From assembly GCF_002222655.1 (NCBI RefSeq), contig NZ_CP022423.1:372001-436000 (forward strand): 64,000 bases of DNA, written 5' to 3'. The stretch's first letter is position 1. Each line of letters starts with the position of its first letter. Positions 7,175-15,480 of this stretch are shown one piece after another. Made by a program: the position numbers and the translations under genes. Origin of the DNA: Vitreoscilla filiformis. GTDB taxonomy: Bacteria > Pseudomonadota > Gammaproteobacteria > Burkholderiales > Burkholderiaceae_C. The notes under the pieces were generated by a model. The model did not search any database and was not told where the DNA came from. It saw only the letters and a program-made list of their open reading frames with translations.

Positions 7175-8599
7175 TCAGCGCTCTTGGATCACCAGCACAT
7201 CGCTGGCACCGAAGGCCGCATGGCCGCTGCCTTGGCCATCGCTGGCCTCCACCACCAGGGTGCGCGCATTGCCAGCGGTGGCTTTGGCCGTGGGGAACGT
7301 CTGTGAGAAATTCATGCCCTTGCCAATTTCTTTCTTCGTCGGCGAGACGATGGCCAAGATGTGGCTGGTGCCCGCAGGCCCCGCCGCCCGCACTCGCCAA
7401 GAGGAGCGCGGCAGTTTGATGGTGCCGGCGGCAATGCGGTTGTCCTCATCGATTTGGTTGGGGAACAGCAGGTCGAATGTTTTGCCATCGCTGCCCACAT
7501 GCAACACATACAGGTAGCCTGGCCGGTTGGTGGTGACGCTGAAATCCAAGAAGTCCTTGCCAATCGCCAGCGACGTGTTGCCCTTGATCGACACTTTGTA
7601 AGACGATGAGCCCGCCGCCCGCAAGTCTCGCAGGGTGCTGACGGGGTCAACGTCCTGCTGTGCGGCAGCGGAGTTGCCGCCCGTGGTGGCGCCACTGGCC
7701 TCCGCCACGCTGGGGAAAATCACCGGCAGTTTGGGGTTGCCCTGCAAAGTCACCGTTTGCGCCCGCCCCCCTCGGCGGTTGATGTAACTCTGCGCACATT
7801 GCCGCAGCTCCTCGCCATTGATGCTGCCGCTGCGGTCGGTGTCGGCCTGCGAGCCCAAGCAGGACGACCACGCCAACGTCGCCACGCTGCCCTCGTTCGT
7901 GGCACCCGCGACCTCGGTGGCCGAGGCGGCTGCCACGTAAAGCACACGGGGCGCATCTTGCTTGGCACCAATCACCTCCAGATTGCGCCCCATTTTGTTG
8001 ACGGCGTTGCCACAGCGGTAGTTGTCGCTGATGCCGGCGCCGACTTTGTCGGTGTCAGGAAAGTATTTGGGCACGCTGTCCGTGCTGCGCAACGCTTTGG
8101 TGGCGGCACCGCCGGAGAAACAGGAGTCGTTCATGAACACCACTTGCCCGGCCTTGGTGGCCAAGCGGTTGAGCTGCTCCTCCATCAAGCTGTCTTCGTA
8201 CAGCATGGGATCGCGGGTGATCAGCCCCTCGGTGCAACGCGCACCGCCTCGGCCTTCAATCTGCCCACCGTGGCCCGAGTAGTAGAGGAACACGTTGTCC
8301 CCCGGTGCAATGCGCCCCGCCAACTGCGAGAACTCGGTGCTGACGTTGCTCTTGGTCAGCGTGGCATTGCTGATTTCGCGGATGTTGGCATCCGGTACCC
8401 CCATGGTGCGGGCGATTTTGCGCGCCATGGCCGCATCCAGATCAATGCCGGGCAAATTGGCGCGTGGGTTGCCGTAATCGCCGATCCACATGATCAAAGC
8501 GTGGTTGGCGGCATGAACCGTCCCTCCCACACCCAGACACGCACCAGCGAACACCGCAGCGGCCAGGGGCCGCAACGCAAAAGAACGGGAAGGAATCAT
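7175..8599 (-). CDS. exported caspase-fold (C14, metacaspase-like) peptidase with EF-hand-like loop and DUF4384
   Basis: 474 residues from ATG 8599. Residues 1-30 form a signal peptide (AAAVFAGACLGVGGTVHA). The caspase p20-like domain follows: LPGIDLDAAMARKIA, the catalytic His in LYYSGHGG (His110) and the catalytic Cys in NDSCFSGG (Cys160). At 253-264 there is a 12-residue EF-hand-type calcium loop, DTDRSGSINGEE, with acidic or hydroxyl ligands at positions 1, 3, 5, 7, 9 and 12. Residues about 320-470 match the DUF4384 beta domain often fused to bacterial caspases (PGYLYVLHVGSDGKTFDLLFP). Prokaryotic metacaspase relatives cleave after Arg/Lys. It is the first gene of a two-gene unit with the serpin. 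Its physiological target is unknown. Confidence 0.9.
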   Translation of the reverse strand: MIPSRSFALRPLAAAVFAGACLGVGGTVHAANHALIMWIGDYGNPRANLPGIDLDAAMARKIARTMGVPDANIREISNATLTKSNVSTEFSQLAGRIAPGDNVFLYYSGHGGQIEGRGGARCTEGLITRDPMLYEDSLMEEQLNRLATKAGQVVFMNDSCFSGGAATKALRSTDSVPKYFPDTDKVGAGISDNYRCGNAVNKMGRNLEVIGAKQDAPRVLYVAAASATEVAGATNEGSVATLAWSSCLGSQADTDRSGSINGEELRQCAQSYINRRGGRAQTVTLQGNPKLPVIFPSVAEASGATTGGNSAAAQQDVDPVSTLRDLRAAGSSSYKVSIKGNTSLAIGKDFLDFSVTTNRPGYLYVLHVGSDGKTFDLLFPNQIDEDNRIAAGTIKLPRSSWRVRAAGPAGTSHILAIVSPTKKEIGKGMNFSQTFPTAKATAGNARTLVVEASDGQGSGHAAFGASDVLVIQER

Positions 8600-8752
8600 G
8601 AGCAGGCTCCTGGGCCCTGGACGGGCCACGTGATGTGAGAACGTGCCGGGGCACGTTGGGCGAACGCATCCCCTGCATGCCCGGTTTACATCTTCCCGGC
8701 CCCTGCCCGCTCTGTCCAGATGCGCCGAGGGGCGTCCCCCTCGATCGGCACA

Positions 8753-10215
8753 TCAGAAACCGATGGCGGCGCGCAAGCCCCACAGCGTCACGCGGCGTGC
8801 CTGATCGTCCCCGCCTGGGCGCTGGATGATTTGCACATCGGGCGTCAGTTCGATTTTTTCGCTCAGTTTCATGCGGTAGTACAGCTCGGCCAAACGCTCG
8901 CTGCCCGAAGCGGTGTAGCCGACCAGGGTCGGGTCGGCCAGCGTCGCGCTTTGCCATGCGGAGGACGTGCGCAGCCAACCCACGGCCACCCCCAGCGCAT
9001 CATGTCCACGTCCCCAGGCGCGGCCACCGTGCTCGAAACCCACGGTCAGCGCTTTGTTGAACGCCGCGTCGCCTTGCGTGCGTTGGCCGTAGCGCCCGAA
9101 CAAGTTCCAGTCGCGCCCCACCTTGTGATCGACACTCAAGCCCCAGCCGCTGTGCCGCTGCTCGGAGCCCAGCAAATCGGTGGTGTGCCCGTTCGTCCAG
9201 CCGTACAAACGAAACGCGCCCCGGGCTTCACCCCGTTGATCTGCTTGGGGATGATCTCGGCCTGCACGATCACCATGGGCCGGCCCAGGCCGCCATTGAA
9301 ATTGGCCCCCGCGCCGGAGCCGAACACCCCCGCCGACAAACCCCAGCCCCAGCCACGATCCTCGCCCTCATCGATCCACGCCAGGCGCAGCCCGGGCGCC
9401 AGCCCGTAGGCATCGGCAGCGATGTCCCCGCCCGAATCCAGCAATGGGTTGTGAACAAAGGCGTTGTTGAGGAACTGGCTGGCCTCATCAGCAGCGACGT
9501 TGTTCTGGTCGAAGAACCCGAACATGTCCATTTTGCCGACGGTCAGCTCCACCCGATTGCCCGGCTGATCGTTCAAACCACTGCCACCCATGGGCCAAGT
9601 CGCCTGCACCCAGGCTTGCGCGACGATGGCGTAGGTTTCATCGGACCCCCCGGCGCTTTCAAAGGCCACCGAGTTGCCCGTGGCGGTGTAGGTCGGGCGC
9701 AACGCCAAACCGGTGCCCTGTCCGAAACGCACATGGCCAAAGCCATCGAGCTTGGCTTCGCCCCAGCCGCTGAGTTGGCCCATGGGCAAGGCCAGCGTCA
9801 CGTCTCCCCGGTAGTTGGCCCGCGACAGCGTCTCATGGTCGGCGGCACTGGCGCGGGCCGTGCGTTGCATCACCCCCACGAGGCTGCCTTCGATTTGCAC
9901 GCCGGCCTCTTCTTCCGGTTCGACCACCGCCACCGTGCCCGTGGCCGCCGGCGAGACGGGCGCTGACGCTGCGACGGGCGCCGGCGCAACCACCGCCACA
10001 GGCGGCGCCGACGGCGCGGGCACCGCCGCGCTCAAGCGCTCTTCGAGTTGGCGATTGCGCTGCTCCAGTTGTTGCAAGCGCTCGGTCAGGCGCTCGACCT
10101 GGCGGCTGAGTTGCGCCACATCGGGCGCAGCGTGTGCCGACGAAGCCAACAAAGCAGCCCCCATGGCCAGCGCGGGGGCCAAGCGGAGAGTCAAACGGGC
10201 GGGTAGGGTGGACAT
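8753..10215 (-). pseudogene. carbohydrate-type outer-membrane porin, broken by a -1 frameshift
   Basis: Reading from ATG 10215 (MSTLPARLTLRLAPALAMG) gives a signal peptide ending in SSAHA, a coiled coil (LSRQVERLTERLQQLEQRNRQ) that may act as a periplasmic spacer, an Ala/Pro-rich linker, and a beta-barrel region resembling OprB-like porins (KMDMFGFFDQNNVAADEASQFL, DAYGLAPGLRLAWID). At about 9210-9218 the frame is lost after GVKPGARF. The barrel continues in another frame as LYGWTNGHTTDLLGSEQ and ends in LWGLRAAIGF with the terminal Phe expected of a barrel. One missing C in the motif read as TTCGTTTG restores one frame of about 487 residues. The gene is divergent from the imelysin operon. Confidence 0.8.
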
Positions 10216-10231
10216 GCCAAACTCCAAATTT

Positions 10232-10257
10232 CTTAATAGGAACGATTCGCAATTAAG
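10232..10257. promoter_or_regulatory. Fur-box-like palindrome between porin and imelysin operon
   Basis: The sequence reads CTTAATAGGAACGATTCGCA then ATTAAG, with perfect 6-bp ends (CTTAAT/ATTAAG) and an AT-rich interior in otherwise GC-rich DNA. It lies 47 bp before the imelysin ATG and 16 bp before the porin ATG. Imelysin/di-haem clusters are commonly iron-regulated, so a Fur operator is a reasonable guess. The match to the Fur consensus is only partial. Confidence 0.45.
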
Positions 10258-10303
10258 CTTACACTGTTTCGCGATGTGGTCTTTGCTTTTTGGAGGATGT
10301 GTG

Positions 10304-11461
10304 ATGAAAGTGAAACAGTGGATGAGCGTAGGCATGCTGTCGCTGGCGTTGAGCGTCCCATCGGTGGGCGCGCAGGAGCACCCCATCGACGCCAACGCGG
10401 TGGCGCGCCACTATGCAACCCTGGTGCTGACGAACTATGAAGACACCTTGGGCGCCGCGCTCACCCTGCAACAAAAGGTGCAAGCTTTCGTGGCCGCTCC
10501 GAGTGCCGACGGGCTGACCGCCGCACGCCAAGCCTGGTTGGCCGCCCGCGAGTGGTACGGCCAAACCGAAGCGTTCCGCTTTTACGGTGGCCCAATCGAC
10601 GACGCCAAAGGCCCCGAAGGTCGCATCAATGCTTGGCCGTTGGACGAGTCTTACATCGATTACGTCAAGGGTCGCGCCGATGCCGGGTTGGTGCAAAACC
10701 GGCGCCTGGCCATCAGCAAAACCAGCTTGGCCAAGATGAACGAACGGGGAGGCGAAGAGAACATCTCCACCGGCTGGCACGCCATCGAGTTTTTACTCTG
10801 GGGCCAAGATCAAAGCCCCACCGGGGCCGGCAATCGATCGTTTGAAGACTATGTGGATGGCAAAACCCCCCACGCCGACCGCCGCCGCCAAGCCCTGGCC
10901 ACCATCACCGATTTGCTGATCGACGACCTGCGCTACTTGGTGCAAGCCTGGCAACCCGGCGCACCGTACCGCACGGCCTTCGAGGGGGGTGGCCAAGAGT
11001 CGATGCGCAAAATCATCGTCGGCCTGGGTTCGCTCTCACGCGGCGAATTGGCCGGCGAGCGCATGGAAGTGGCCCTCAACACCCAAGACCAAGAAGACGA
11101 ACACTCCTGCTTCTCGGACAACACCCACCGCGACATCGTCACCAACGCCCAAGGCATCCACAACGTGTGGACGGGCCGTTACCAGCGCGCATCGGGGGCG
11201 GTGCTGAGTGGCCCTTCGCTGCAACAACTCGTCGCCAGCCGGGACGCCACCGTGGCCGAACACACCACCCGCAGCATCGAAAACTCACTGGCCGCCGCCC
11301 AAGCCATCCAAGCGCCGTTCGACCGCGAAATCATCGGCGCCGACAGCGCCCCTGGCCGCCAACGGGTGCTCAAGACCATCCAGAGTTTGGTGCAGCAATC
11401 CAAGCATCTGGTGACTTCGGCCAACGTCCTGGGCATCACCCGGCTGACGGTGAATCCATGA
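10304..11461 (+). CDS. imelysin family periplasmic iron-binding protein (IrpA-like)
   Basis: 385 residues from ATG 10304, with a GGAGG ribosome-binding site 7 nt upstream. It has a signal peptide (VGMLSLALSVPSVGAQ) and a helical imelysin domain with the family GxHxxE motif in GWHAIEFLLWG, plus FRFYGGPIDDAKGPEGRINAW and LNTQDQEDEHSCFSDNT. Members such as IrpA and ICMP are periplasmic or lipid-anchored proteins tied to iron acquisition; biochemical roles are still debated. The stop overlaps the next start (ATGA), so it is translationally coupled to the di-haem gene. It is first in a five-gene run under the Fur-like palindrome. Confidence 0.9.
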   Translation: MKVKQWMSVGMLSLALSVPSVGAQEHPIDANAVARHYATLVLTNYEDTLGAALTLQQKVQAFVAAPSADGLTAARQAWLAAREWYGQTEAFRFYGGPIDDAKGPEGRINAWPLDESYIDYVKGRADAGLVQNRRLAISKTSLAKMNERGGEENISTGWHAIEFLLWGQDQSPTGAGNRSFEDYVDGKTPHADRRRQALATITDLLIDDLRYLVQAWQPGAPYRTAFEGGGQESMRKIIVGLGSLSRGELAGERMEVALNTQDQEDEHSCFSDNTHRDIVTNAQGIHNVWTGRYQRASGAVLSGPSLQQLVASRDATVAEHTTRSIENSLAAAQAIQAPFDREIIGADSAPGRQRVLKTIQSLVQQSKHLVTSANVLGITRLTVNP

Positions 11462-12921
11462 TGCGCCGCCTCATCACCGCATTGGGTGGCCTCGGCGCCG
11501 TGGTGGCCTTGGGCCTGGCCCATTTTCAGGCCCAAGCCGAGAACGACAGCGACCCTCTGGGCGAACGCACCGGGGGCGCCACCACGGTGCATGCCAACGG
11601 TCGCAACGCTTTTTCGTTTCCCTTGGCCAACCTGAGTGACGATGAGCGGGCACGTTTCGTCGTCGGCAATTCGTTTTTTCGGCGCAACTGGGTCGAGGCT
11701 CCCGCGTCCACTACAGCGCGGGATGGGCTGGGCCCGCACTTCATCGCCCGTTCCTGCGGGGGCTGCCATGTGCAAGACGGTCGAGGCGCGCCCCCGGACT
11801 TTCGCGCCGGACTGCGCCCGCCGCACGATCCCACGGTGGGGCTGCTGATTCGCCTGTCCGTGCCCGGCGTTGGTGAGCACGGAGGCGTGGTGCCCGATCC
11901 GGTGTACGGCGATCAGTTCAACAACGCCGCCATCCAGGGGGTGCGCCCTGAAGGCCGGGTGGCCATGCACTGGACACCCGTCCATGGCCGCTTCGCCGAT
12001 GGCACGCGCTACACCCTGCAACAGCCGCACTACCGCTTGACCGACCTGGGGTATGGCCCCTTGGCGCCGGGGGTGAAGCTGAGTCCCCGCGTGGCGCCTC
12101 ATCTGGCGGGGGTGGGGTTGATCGAGGCCATTCCCTCCCGCGACATTGAACGCAACGCCGCCGAGCAAGCCGCGCAGCCCGGCCCCATCAAAGGTCAGCC
12201 TAACCGCGTGTGGGATGCGTTTGCGCAGCAGATGATGATCGGGCGCTTCGGCTGGAAAGCCAACGTCGCCACCTTGGCTCACCAGACGGCAGGCGCGTTC
12301 CTAGGGGACATTGGTATCACCTCGCGCACCCACCCGCACGAAGCGTGTACGCCCCGCCAAAAAGACTGCCTGGCCGCCCCGCGTGGGGGGGCTGCGGCTT
12401 CGCAAGCGGCGTCCGGCGTGGCGGTGGAAATCGACGACCGCACCTTGGGAGACGTGGTGTTTTACCAAGCCACGCTGGCCCCGGCGGCCCGCCGCCAAGC
12501 CGCTGATCCCCAGGTTGTGCGCGGCCAGCAACTGTTTGCACAGGCACAATGCGCCACCTGCCACCGCCCAAGTTATGTGACCGAGGAGGGGCCATTCCCG
12601 CATCTGAGCAGCGACAAACTGCGCCAGCAGCGGATCTGGCCTTACACCGACTTGTTGTTGCATGACATGGGCGAAGCGTTGGCAGACCACCGTCCAGACT
12701 TCGCCGCCAACGGCCGGCAATGGAAAACGCCGCCGCTGTGGGGCGTCGGCTTGATCCGGGACGTCAATGGCCATCAACGTCTGTTGCACGATGGACGCGC
12801 CAACGGCGTGCTGGAGGCCATTCTCTGGCACGGTGGTGAAGCGGAACTGTCACGCCGGCACGTGCTCCAATGGAGTCGTGCTGATCGTGAGGCGTTGGTA
12901 GCCTTTGTGGAGTCCTTGTGA
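11458..12921 (+). CDS. di-haem c-type oxidoreductase (DUF1111, 'thiol oxidoreductase')
   Basis: 487 residues, starting ATG 11458 with 4-bp overlap with the imelysin gene. An N-terminal hydrophobic signal (GGLGAVVALGLAHFQAQA) exports it. Two haem c sites are visible: CGGCH (in IARSCGGCHVQDGRG) and CATCH (in AQCATCHRPSY), the second in a MauG/CcpA-like C-terminal half with LLLHDMGEALAD and a late TPPLWGVGLI. DUF1111 proteins almost always neighbour imelysins and are thought to act in periplasmic redox linked to iron uptake; no substrate is proven. A Cys pair in CTPRQKDC may form a disulfide. The stop shares bases with the next start. Confidence 0.88.
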   Translation: MMRRLITALGGLGAVVALGLAHFQAQAENDSDPLGERTGGATTVHANGRNAFSFPLANLSDDERARFVVGNSFFRRNWVEAPASTTARDGLGPHFIARSCGGCHVQDGRGAPPDFRAGLRPPHDPTVGLLIRLSVPGVGEHGGVVPDPVYGDQFNNAAIQGVRPEGRVAMHWTPVHGRFADGTRYTLQQPHYRLTDLGYGPLAPGVKLSPRVAPHLAGVGLIEAIPSRDIERNAAEQAAQPGPIKGQPNRVWDAFAQQMMIGRFGWKANVATLAHQTAGAFLGDIGITSRTHPHEACTPRQKDCLAAPRGGAAASQAASGVAVEIDDRTLGDVVFYQATLAPAARRQAADPQVVRGQQLFAQAQCATCHRPSYVTEEGPFPHLSSDKLRQQRIWPYTDLLLHDMGEALADHRPDFAANGRQWKTPPLWGVGLIRDVNGHQRLLHDGRANGVLEAILWHGGEAELSRRHVLQWSRADREALVAFVESL

Positions 12922-14372
12922 TGTGGAAAAAGGTGGGGGCAGCCGCCCTGATGCTGGTGACGGCCTGGTCAACGCAGGCCCAGACCGATTGGCGCAACCA
13001 AGCGATCCCGGCGTACTCTGTCCCGACCTTCGTTCGCATGCAGGATACCCATTGGTATGCGCCACGCGTGGTGGAATTCGTGCGGCGCGTCGAGGCCCTC
13101 AAGCAAACGCTGGATGCCCATTGCGACGGCAATGAATTGGTGATCCCCGTCCGCCAAGCCTGGCGTGACACCCTGACCGCCTGGGATCGTCTGGGCACCG
13201 TGGCCATCGGGCCGCTGGTGGAGCGCCGCACCGCTCGGCGCCTGGACTTCCAACCCGCCCGCGCCGAACTGATCGAACAGGCCATCGGCGCCAGCGCGCA
13301 AAACCAGCTTGACATGGATCAGGTGGGCAGTGCCGCCCGAGGGCTGCCGGCGCTGGAGTGGCTGCTCTGGAGCTCGCCTTACCAGCCAGCGGCGCGTCAG
13401 AGCCGGCGCAGCCGGCCAGCAGCATCGGCCCGCGCCACGGCCCGTGCGAAAGCCAAGGCCAAAGCCAGCGCCAAGAGCCCGAGCAAGCCCAAAGCGTCGG
13501 CCAAGGGCAAACGGGCTGAGGTATGGATCGAGCTGCCGCAGTTTGCCGGCTCTGCCCAGATGCTGGAGCAACTGGCGCTGCACTTGCCCGAGGGGTTTGT
13601 GCAAGTCAGCCTGAAGACCACCAAGAAGCCTGCTGCCAAAACCAACGCCAAGCCCGGGAAATCCAGCGCCAAACCCGCCGCCCGGCGAGCTGCCAAACCC
13701 AACCGCGCCCGCAACACGCGAGGACGCGCCGCCCGCGTGCTGGCCGCCCCGCCGCCGCCCGGATGGGCCACCAGTGGCGCCTCACGCACCGCCCAGCCCG
13801 GGGCCTGCCGCTTCGCCCAGGCCCTCGTGGCAGACATGCATGCCGAAGCCATGGCCCTGGCCGAAGGCTTCGCCAAACGCATCGAAGCGCCGGGGGATGA
13901 ACGGGTGATGACCGAACGCCTGACCGAATCCCTGAACCAATGGGTGGGCGGTTTGGAACAACTGCGCATGCAAGCGCTGGAACGCCCCGTGCTGGACATG
14001 GCGCCCAACAACCCCCGGGCCCGCCCGCGCCTGCCGCGTCAGCTCAGTGGTGCGAGTGCGCTGGATCGGCAAGCCCGTTGGTCGGCGCTGCGCACCCTCG
14101 CCGTCTCGGAAGGACTGGCCACGCCCGCGCCAGACACCGGGCTGATTTCCATCGAAACCCTGCTGCGCAGCCAAGGCCGCATCGACTTGGCCGACAAGCT
14201 GGAAGAAGCCGCCAAGGAAGTCGATCGCACCTTGGAGGAAAGCCTGCCCAACACCCCCGAAAGCCTGCAAGCGGCCAGCCGAGCGCTGGCGACGCTGGGC
14301 AGCCTGGTCAGCACCGAGGTAGCGAAAGCGCTGGGCGTGTCGATGGGCTTCTCGGATGCCGACGGCGACTGA
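12921..14372 (+). CDS. second imelysin-family protein with long Lys/Ala-rich histone-H1-like insert
   Basis: 483 residues from ATG 12921 (TGATG overlap with the di-haem gene), with an N-terminal signal (VGAAALMLVTAWSTQAQ). The imelysin fold is seen before and after an insertion: N-terminal half to ARGLPALEWLLWSS and C-terminal half from CRFAQALVADMHAEAMAL. In the usual GxHxxE position it has GLPALE, so the His is replaced. Between about residues 155 and 285 lie two very basic low-complexity blocks rich in Lys, Ala, Arg, Ser and Pro (for example ARAKAKAKASAKSPSKPKAS), separated by a short ordered segment (EVWIELPQFAGSAQMLEQLA). Such blocks resemble bacterial histone-H1-like tails and are unexpected in a periplasmic protein. 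The next gene starts inside it (17 bp overlap). Confidence 0.8.
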   Translation: MWKKVGAAALMLVTAWSTQAQTDWRNQAIPAYSVPTFVRMQDTHWYAPRVVEFVRRVEALKQTLDAHCDGNELVIPVRQAWRDTLTAWDRLGTVAIGPLVERRTARRLDFQPARAELIEQAIGASAQNQLDMDQVGSAARGLPALEWLLWSSPYQPAARQSRRSRPAASARATARAKAKAKASAKSPSKPKASAKGKRAEVWIELPQFAGSAQMLEQLALHLPEGFVQVSLKTTKKPAAKTNAKPGKSSAKPAARRAAKPNRARNTRGRAARVLAAPPPPGWATSGASRTAQPGACRFAQALVADMHAEAMALAEGFAKRIEAPGDERVMTERLTESLNQWVGGLEQLRMQALERPVLDMAPNNPRARPRLPRQLSGASALDRQARWSALRTLAVSEGLATPAPDTGLISIETLLRSQGRIDLADKLEEAAKEVDRTLEESLPNTPESLQAASRALATLGSLVSTEVAKALGVSMGFSDADGD

Positions 14373-15480
14373 GATTCCCCCACGCCGTGCCCTGCTGCGT
14401 CACGCCCTGGGCTGGGGCGCGCTGGGCCTCGGTTCAGGATGGCCCCGGTGGACGCTGGCGGCCACCCACCCCACTGCCCCCGCGCTGATCGCCGCTTGGG
14501 ACGACCCCCAAGGACGGCATTGGGTGGGCCGGTTGGTGCTCCACACGGAGGGGCATCGTTGGCAAGCAGACAGCGCCTTGGAATTGCCCACCCGTGCCCA
14601 CGGGCTGCTGGCCCAAGCCGATGGCAGTGTGCTGGTCTGCGCACGTCGGCCAGGCGAATGGTTGCTGCGCTGGTGGCCCGAACACACCCAACCGCCCCAA
14701 TGGTGTTGGATGAACGCCGACCGGCGTTTCACCGGCCATGTGGTGGCCCCGATCGGCGACACGCGGGTGATTTTCAGCGTCGAGGCCGATCAAGCCGACG
14801 GGCAGGGCTGGCTGGTGCGGCGCGACGCCGTCCAACTGACCGAGCAAACCCGCTGGCCCACCCATGGCATCGACCCGCACCAAGCCCTGTGGGACACCGA
14901 TGGCAGCGTGCTGGTGGCCAACGGTGGCGTGCCGACGTTGCCTGAAACCGGTCGCACCCGCCGCGACATGCAGCGCATGGACGCCTCCTTGGTGCGCCTG
15001 GATGGCCGCGATGGCACGCTGCGCGGGCAGTGGCGCCTGAACGACCCACGTTTGTCGCTGCGGCATCTGGCCCGCCATGCGTCGGGTGTCGTTGGCATCT
15101 CGCTGCAAGCCGAACATGACGACTTGGCGACCCGTCGCACTGCCCCCTTGTTGGCCGTACTGGATGCACAGGGCCTGCGGCTGGCCTCACAGCCCCCAGC
15201 ACTGGCCGGTTATGGCGGCGACATTGTGGCCATCGCCAGCGGTTTTGCCGTCGGCGCTCCACGTGCGGGTGGCATCGCCTGCTGGTCACCCACTGGTGAT
15301 TGGGTCGGCTGGCATGCGCTAGAGGAAGGTTGTAGCCTCACGACCCAAGCGGGTCGGTGGTGGGCCGGTGGGCGCCACCACGTCCTGCACACCCAGCCCG
15401 ATGGCACCCTCGACACCACGGCCTTGCCAGCCGACGTGCGCCTGGACAACCATTGGATCTCCACGTTTTCAGGGACATGA
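14356..15480 (+). CDS. DUF1513 periplasmic beta-propeller-like protein
   Basis: 374 residues, starting ATG 14356 inside the end of the imelysin gene. The N-terminus has a twin-arginine-like signal (PPRRALLRHALGWGALGLG). The body contains repeated blade-like strands with motifs typical of DUF1513: FTGHVVAPIGDTRVIFSVEA, GIDPHQALWDTDGSVLVANGG and LVRLDGRDGTLRGQWRL. DUF1513 genes nearly always close imelysin/DUF1111 clusters; the biochemical role is unknown. Its stop overlaps the next start (ATGA), so translation is coupled along the operon. Confidence 0.82.
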   Translation: MPTATEIPPRRALLRHALGWGALGLGSGWPRWTLAATHPTAPALIAAWDDPQGRHWVGRLVLHTEGHRWQADSALELPTRAHGLLAQADGSVLVCARRPGEWLLRWWPEHTQPPQWCWMNADRRFTGHVVAPIGDTRVIFSVEADQADGQGWLVRRDAVQLTEQTRWPTHGIDPHQALWDTDGSVLVANGGVPTLPETGRTRRDMQRMDASLVRLDGRDGTLRGQWRLNDPRLSLRHLARHASGVVGISLQAEHDDLATRRTAPLLAVLDAQGLRLASQPPALAGYGGDIVAIASGFAVGAPRAGGIACWSPTGDWVGWHALEEGCSLTTQAGRWWAGGRHHVLHTQPDGTLDTTALPADVRLDNHWISTFSGT

